64,000 nt of DNA from Larix kaempferi (Eukaryota > Streptophyta > Pinopsida > Pinales > Pinaceae). Positions within the stretch are counted from its first letter, which is position 1. Each line of letters begins with the position of its first letter. The notes under the pieces were generated by a model. The model had not been told where the DNA came from and searched no databases. It saw only the letters and a list, made by a program, of their open reading frames with translations. The position numbers and the translations under genes are program-made. The DNA lies in contig BSBM01000486.1 in the NCBI GenBank assembly GCA_027924585.1, positions 48,128,001 to 48,192,000 on the forward strand, written 5' to 3'. Shown one piece after another: positions 59,225 to 64,000 of the stretch.

Positions 59225-60389
59225 TTGTCCTCAAAGCTTCATTGAAAGCAATCTCTGATTTTGCTTTAACTGTCATCTCTTGATCCTCTGTGACACTTGA
59301 TGAAATCAGACGATATGAGTTACGGATTCCCCAGGAGAATTGTTGCATCGTATTTGTTGTGGTCCAGCCCAGATCTAATTTTATCGGAGCTCTGAGATCA
59401 TTTTGTGGGACGGTTCATTTCAATTGTTGCTTAGTATGTCGATCTTTTCGCCTATCAACATAATTCTTCTATGAGTGCTTGTTTTGACCCTGTCGTTGGT
59501 CAAAACGACGATTATAATTGGGATGTCTGTAAGGCGTATGTGTTGTTTGTTTTTCTTTCTTTTGAACTGCGGTGAGGGATGTCTTCATTTCCTCGATTTG
59601 ATTTTTGGATGCATTTTCCTGGATTTGTGCTTCTTGGTTCTCCAATAGATTGTTATGATTCTGAATCTTTTCGATTCTTTCATCTTGCGACTTTTTTTCA
59701 ATTTCTAACTTCTTGATTTGATTCTCTAGTTCCTTATTATGATTATTTAGACACTAGTTTTCTTCTTGCTTTTCCAGTATTATTCCTTCGAGGTCTTCAC
59801 CGGAGTGTTCCCTCTTACTACTGTTTTTCAGTTTTTTAATCTTTGTAAGCAATGTTTTGTTATTATTTTGTAGACGAAAAATCTCTTCGGTATTGCTTGA
59901 TAACACATTGTTGACTTTTGTTAGTTCCAACTTATGTGCCTTCTTACTGTCGTCATACTGTTGTTGGAGTTTTTCTTTTTGCTGTTGATGATGGCATAAA
60001 TCTGTTTCTTGATTTTCTAGCTTTTCATGTATTTGCGCTAATTCATCTTCCTTGTCCATGACAACTTTGTTTAGATGACTAATTTCCTCTTCTAAGTCGA
60101 CACTATTTCCATACGGATATCCTTCGACTTTGTTTGGGTTTTTTATCTGGTCTTCAAGTTTTTGAATGATACTTTCCAGACGTGATATTTTCTCGTCTTT
60201 ATCTGCTAACCTTTCTATGAATCTTTCTTTACTATCTTCCAAAAATTGAATATTCAATTCTGAGTTAGTAATCTTCAGTGTCTGCTTGGCGTTTTCGAAC
60301 ACTATACTATTATTGGTTGCCTTGCATTGTTCTAGTTGAGCCGAAACCGCTCGTAACTGCGATTGTAACTCTGTTATCATCGTTGCCAT
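59225..60389 (-). pseudogene. Coiled-coil Gag-like ORF of the small LTR element
   Basis: About 388 codons from ATG at 60,389. The first 211 codons are open and densely heptad-patterned (QLRAVSAQLEQCKAT, KDEKISRLESIIQKLEDQI, EKLQQQYDDSKKAHKLEL). One TAG at 59,754 interrupts; the same frame continues with KELENQIKKLEIEKK, then a basic/aromatic segment (HPNYNRRFDQRQGQNKH) and two more stops before TGA near 59,225. No protease, RT or zinc knuckle. It could be a capsid-like assembly protein or a captured host gene. Confidence 0.75.
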
Positions 60390-60436
60390 GACTTATGAAT
60401 TCCAACTTTTTTGAATTGGTCTTCTTTGTTTGATAG

Positions 60437-60512
60437 TGGATTTGGGATGCTTGACAAGTCTTCTTTGTTGACAGCGGATTTGGGATGCTTGACAAGTCTT
60501 CTTTGTTGACTC
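60437..60512. repeat. 36-bp tandem repeat upstream of the coiled-coil ORF
   Basis: GATTTGGGATGCTTGACAAG with TCTTCTTTGTTGACAGCG is present about two and a half times. Confidence 0.85.
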
Positions 60513-60939
60513 TTCCTGCTGCCGATAATAGGTGGACACCAAAAAGGTGTAATAACCCTTAATGTGGTTATTTCGTAAAAAAAATCTTCTTTTGTTATGG
60601 TTAAACAACTTTTTTTTTCCCAAAAGTAATTATTATTTCTAATAAAATAATAATTTTTCTTTTAATATAATAATTATTAATTAATTAATAATATTATTAT
60701 ATTAATGTTTTATAAACTATGTATATATATATATATATATATAGTTTTTTTTTTCCCAAAAAACTAATTTTTTTGTTGGATTACCAATAGTTCAAGCCTT
60801 TAAGATAATAATAATATGTATTATTATTACTATAGTTATATAATAAATATAATAAAAATGGATTATTATTACTATAGTCATATAATAACTAAACTCATCC
60901 TAATTAAGGTATGAGTTGTTATAAATAATTGTTTCTTTA

Positions 60940-61065
60940 TAAAACCAAGGCTAGTTTTATAAAACCAAGGCTGGTTTTAGAAAACCACGGGATGGTTTTA
61001 TAAAACCAAGGCAATATGTGGTTTTATAAAACCAAGGTTGGTTAAATAAAACCTATGTTGTGTTT
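60940..61065 (-). repeat. Palindromic GGTTTTATAAAACC array in the leader
   Basis: Four to five units of TTTTATAAAACCAAGG, several forming the perfect palindrome TGGTTTTATAAAACCA. They lie about 155-280 nt downstream of the primer-binding site in the transcript. Each could fold as a hairpin. Confidence 0.8.
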
Positions 61066-61217
61066 TTTTTTTAACTTTTCTTTTATTCCTTTCTCTTTTT
61101 TTCTCTCTTTTAATAATTTTTTTTTCTTCAATAAGGATGGCTAAAAGCCTAATGTAAGGTTAAAAACCTAAATCTCAAAGAAACTTTGACAATTTGGCCA
61201 CAAGTCGGAATCAACAA

Positions 61218-61229
61218 GCTCTGATACCA
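61218..61229 (-). promoter_or_regulatory. Primer-binding site, coiled-coil element
   Basis: Minus strand TGGTATCAGAGC, one base from the 5' LTR, complementary to initiator-Met tRNA. Confidence 0.9.
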
Positions 61230-61230
61230 C

Positions 61231-61471
61231 TGGAACAGTAAAATACTGTTCTTACGGGAAAACCCAATGTAAGTAACGTAAATAGTCCATAAATGGATCA
61301 ATAGTAATGTAAAAATGTAATGTATGGTACATGATTAATAGTTACATAGGTTTGGGATTTATATAAGCCTGTCATGCACCTTTTCGTAAAAGGGCACATG
61401 ACTATTGACTTAAATAGTCTTTAATTAATAATAAATTAATATTAATATTAATTTAATATTTTATTGTTACA
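61231..61471 (-). repeat. 5' LTR of the coiled-coil element
   Basis: TGGAACAGTAAAATACTG to TTATTGTTACA in plus reading; the GAACC duplication follows. Confidence 0.9.
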
Positions 61472-61602
61472 GAACCAAAGGAGCCATCCAAATGATGAGG
61501 TTCAAAACCCTCCGGCAAAAAACCTAAGTAGTTTAACAAGTCACCTTTTGATGCCTCACGGAAACCAAAACTTTCTTCGAGGTTTAAATCACTCTTGGGC
61601 AT
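61472..61602 (-). pseudogene. LINE ORF1 N-terminus
   Basis: From ATG at 61,602 the minus strand is open to the insertion: MPKSDLNLEESFGF, then LLNYLGFLPEGFEPHHLDG and SFGS. The frame continues across the coiled-coil element at 58,973. A TAA lies 15 nt upstream in frame, supporting this Met as the start. Confidence 0.7.
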
Positions 61603-62828
61603 TGAAAATAGTGAAACATTTTATGTCACTGCAAGGCTTGACTTATCCGACGAAAAGAGGGACCAATGAATAGACTATGGTGTGCATTTTACTAAGTAGT
61701 TCATGTCTTGACTCTGAGCATAAAATGTTTCAAAAATTACCATCTTGGTAGATTCATTGTAGGAAAATGACACATAATTTAGGAATCTGAAAGAGGTTTT
61801 TGTTAACAATGTAACTAGCCTCAAGCCTATGGTTTTTCTTTCAATTAATGGCAAATGTACAGACTGTGGCATGCAGTTTTCTAAGTCCATTTTTGAAAAT
61901 TTACACTTTGTCTTTTACATAACACTTTGTATAAGTAGTTCATACTTGGGAGTGAGCATATGAGGTTAGGTTGTATAAATATAGAAAAAGGATATTCTTC
62001 TCAATATATCTAGCTATCCTATTTGCAAATCCACTTAGTGTAAACATTTGATAGGAGGCTTTGGCTTGCATTTTCATTATACTAGGAGGGCATTTCATAA
62101 ATATAAGACATCCATCAAGAGTTTCTTCAAAGAAGACAATTTTGGAACCAAATTGCAAAAATAGATGTACAAGAAGGTGGAAAATAATATTCCACGCCAC
62201 TTCCAATTGAAATCACTGAAAAAGACCCAATAATGAGGCTTGGGCGTGCATTTTACCAAAGTGGGTAAACATGGGTTCATAATAGAAAAATTTCCATCTT
62301 GGCATATTCATTGCAGGAAAATGAAACACCATTATAGGAATCTAAAAGAGGTTTTATCAACAATGTAACTAGCTTCAATCATGTGGTTTTACTTTTAAGT
62401 ATTGACCAATGTATAGACTATGTAGGGAGTTTTACTAAGCCCGTTTTTTCAAATTTACATTTTGTTTTTACACAACAAACTGTATTAGTCCATAGCTTGA
62501 CTCTAAGCATAAGTTTTTTTAAAATTTTCCATCTTGGGAAATTTATTGGGGGAAAATGGCACATAATTTTAGGAATATGAAAGAGGTATTTGTAAACAAT
62601 GTAAGTAGCTTCAGACCCGTGGTTTTACTTTCAATTATTGACCAATGTATAGACTGTGGTGTGCATTTTACTAAGCCCATTTTTGCAAATTTACACTTTG
62701 TTTTTTTACATAACACCATCTATAAGTAGTTCATAGCTTGATTGTGAACATAGGAGGTTAGGTTATATAAAAACAACACAAGGATATACTTATCCAGATA
62801 TCTAGCTATACTATTTGCAAATCCATTA
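61603..62828 (-). repeat. Tandem monomers upstream of LINE ORF1 (probable LINE 5' UTR)
   Basis: A degenerate unit recurs with these markers in order: GACCAATGTATAGACTGTGG, TGCATTTTACTAAGCCC, AAATTTACACTTTGT, TAAGTAGTTCATAGCTTGA, CCATCTTGG, AGGAATCTGAAAGAGGT and AACAATGTAACTAGCTTCA. The first marker occurs near 61,662, 61,847, 62,400 and 62,640, with a partial copy near 62,220. The longer copies also carry GAGGTTAGGTTGTATAAA and ATCTAGCTAT blocks. Position directly 5' of ORF1 fits a repeated LINE promoter. Confidence 0.65.
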
Positions 62829-64000
62829 TGTAATACCCCTAGTTTTTAATTGGAATGTATTTATCCAAAATTATGTAAATAATGTAAATATGCTAGTGTG
62901 AATTCCTAGTACGGAGCTCAAGGCCAAGGCCCGACTAGTGAATGGCTAGGCATGTATGATGTATATATTTTATTTGGACTGTTCGGTTGGCTTCTATGTT
63001 GATTTAGAATATTATGTAAATATTATGTGCATAAATAATAAAACGGTCCAACAATGGCTGTGTAAAGAGCACCAAAGGGGCTATGATTCCACCAGAGGGG
63101 AAGAGGAAAGGGGGTCAATGTGCGACTAAATCCTTGCTGCCAAGTGTCAACCTTATAAATCACCCAAAATTATGTCATGTGATGCGAATAAGGCAATTAT
63201 ATCATTTTTTTACCATTTTCCAATCATCAATGCATGTGTGTGGTTGGTGGGAAAAGTCATCCTGTGTAGTTATTGAAGCATGGGACTAACTGCACTTTTG
63301 TGATAGTTCTGTCATGACATAAGTTAGTCTGCAGCTTCTAGGAGTCCTTTATTCTACTGTGAAAAGTTATGTCAGTTGTCTCTTCACCATTTTCCCATAT
63401 GCCTTGGAGTCAGCCCTGATTTCTCTCATTCTTTTCATGCAGATCTACACTAGGCAGAGCTCTCCATTGATGTCCATGAACTTACCATGTTGTTTTGAAC
63501 CCAAAAATTCGAATTTGGATACCATGCTGCAGATTTGGAAGTGAAAATTGATGGTTGTAAGTGAGCAGAGAGGTTGGGCAAGCTAGGAACCCTTACCCAT
63601 TGAGTTTTGTTGCTCATAGGTTCTTGAGAAGCCACGGATTGAGGCTACAGGTGGTTCTATAACAGCCAATGTTAGATTGGACTTCTTCTATGCACACAAT
63701 GGAATCACCCAGCAAGATGGATCTCCCAAGAGAATCGTAAATCTGTGAAGGGGATGCCTGAGCGTGTTGTGTGGGGCAGGTATTGTGGAATCCAAGGTTG
63801 TGAGGGTTGAGTGAGACCCCTGTAGATCTCTGTATGAGCATTTGGATGAGCATAGAGAGAAGAATGGGTTGTGGGATTAGAGAGAGAAGCATGTAGGTGT
63901 TTCCTTTTCCCTGGTGGCCTCATATCCCAGCTTGGGGGTGGTCTCCCAACAGAAAGAGTATATGCTAGACAAAGTGCCTATGGTTGGGTGGAAAATCACT
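62829..64000 (+). repeat. Diverged LARD-family LTR, truncated by the window end
   Basis: Starts TGTAATACCCCTAG, like the LARD LTR in its own orientation (TGTAATATCCC). Shared anchors follow in the same order: ATGTAAATAATGTAA, GCTCAAGGCCAAGGCCC, and at the far end CAGCTTGGGGGTGG and GCCTATGGTTGGGTGGAA. The rest is diverged. By comparison roughly 300 bp of LTR remains beyond the window. The element itself would be to the right and in plus orientation. No gene recognised. Confidence 0.65.

Larger units (their letters stand above)
58974..61471 (-). mobile_element. Small non-autonomous LTR element encoding a coiled-coil protein
   Basis: 2,498 bp, LTRs of 228 bp (58,974-59,201) and 241 bp (61,231-61,471), flanked by GAACT (58,969-58,973) and GAACC (61,472-61,476), a duplication with one change. 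The primer-binding site beside the right LTR is TGGTATCAGAGC. The interior encodes only one long coiled-coil ORF (60,389 to about 59,225). LTR size is TRIM-like, but the ORF makes it different from classic TRIMs. It is inserted in LINE ORF1. Confidence 0.9.
23475..61602 (-). mobile_element. L1-type LINE split into five pieces by four insertions
   Basis: LINE domains appear on the minus strand in correct order across 38 kb: ORF1 start (61,602), ORF1 body (58,973-57,150), endonuclease (52,620-51,950), reverse transcriptase (51,270-50,430), zf-RVT (36,372-36,058), and RNase H (about 35,900, then 23,828-23,475). The gaps between them are LTR elements. Across the gaps at 36,512-49,708, 23,840-35,695 and 58,974-61,471 the LINE reading continues on both sides after the target duplication. 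Subtracting insertions leaves about 7.05 kb. All pieces carry stops or frameshifts. Confidence 0.88.

Noticed and set aside
60717-60745. TA-rich run as a regulatory site
   Set aside because: Simple TA microsatellite; similar runs occur at 7,739-7,757 and 31,388-31,408 without context.

Overview
This window is plant nuclear DNA made almost entirely of transposable elements nested in one another. I find no intact host gene, tRNA, rRNA or CRISPR array. The evidence for a plant is: LTR retrotransposons primed by initiator-Met tRNA, a Tnt1-like Copia polyprotein, a plant L1-type LINE with a zinc-knuckle/DUF4283-like ORF1, zf-RVT and RNase H, and stop codons mostly explained by C-to-T change at CAG, CAA or CGA, as expected from plant DNA methylation. 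The depth of nesting suits a large genome. A gymnosperm is my guess but is not shown.

Layout. 1-8,472: AT-rich DNA with a 181-bp duplication, a possible tRNA-derived SINE and a Mutator-like MITE with a 9-bp target duplication. 8,473-20,512: a minus-strand Copia element (489-bp LTRs, duplication AATTT), split in its integrase zinc finger by a second, plus-strand Copia element at 11,613-18,631 (duplication TCTGG), which is internally deleted and has a long tandem-repeat 3' region. 20,513-23,474: AT-rich DNA with tandem repeats.

23,475 to about 62,828: the remains of ONE minus-strand LINE cut into five pieces. ORF1 begins at 61,602 and the RNase H end lies at 23,475. The four insertions are a non-coding 11.9-kb LARD-like element (23,840-35,695), a 13.2-kb Gypsy-type element (36,512-49,708), a 3.5-kb non-autonomous element (53,033-56,542), and a 2.5-kb non-autonomous element carrying a long coiled-coil ORF (58,974-61,471). 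Three of the four have recognisable 5-bp target duplications. Removing them leaves about 7.05 kb from the ORF1 start to the RNase H end, a normal plant LINE size. The LARD carries a further insertion, a 3.1-kb gag-only Copia-like element (26,569-29,663). At 62,829 a diverged LTR of the LARD family begins on the plus strand and runs off the window.

The most unusual object is the Gypsy-type element. It has an N-terminal extension before Gag, five zinc knuckles (one damaged, one split by a stop), a second capsid-like domain between protease and reverse transcriptase, and a third ORF of about 970 codons with a coiled-coil tail ending exactly at the polypurine tract. Every coding region seen is broken by stops or frameshifts, so nothing here is autonomous as sequenced. 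Non-autonomous elements (LARD, gag-only, coiled-coil) outnumber element types that once encoded a full polyprotein.
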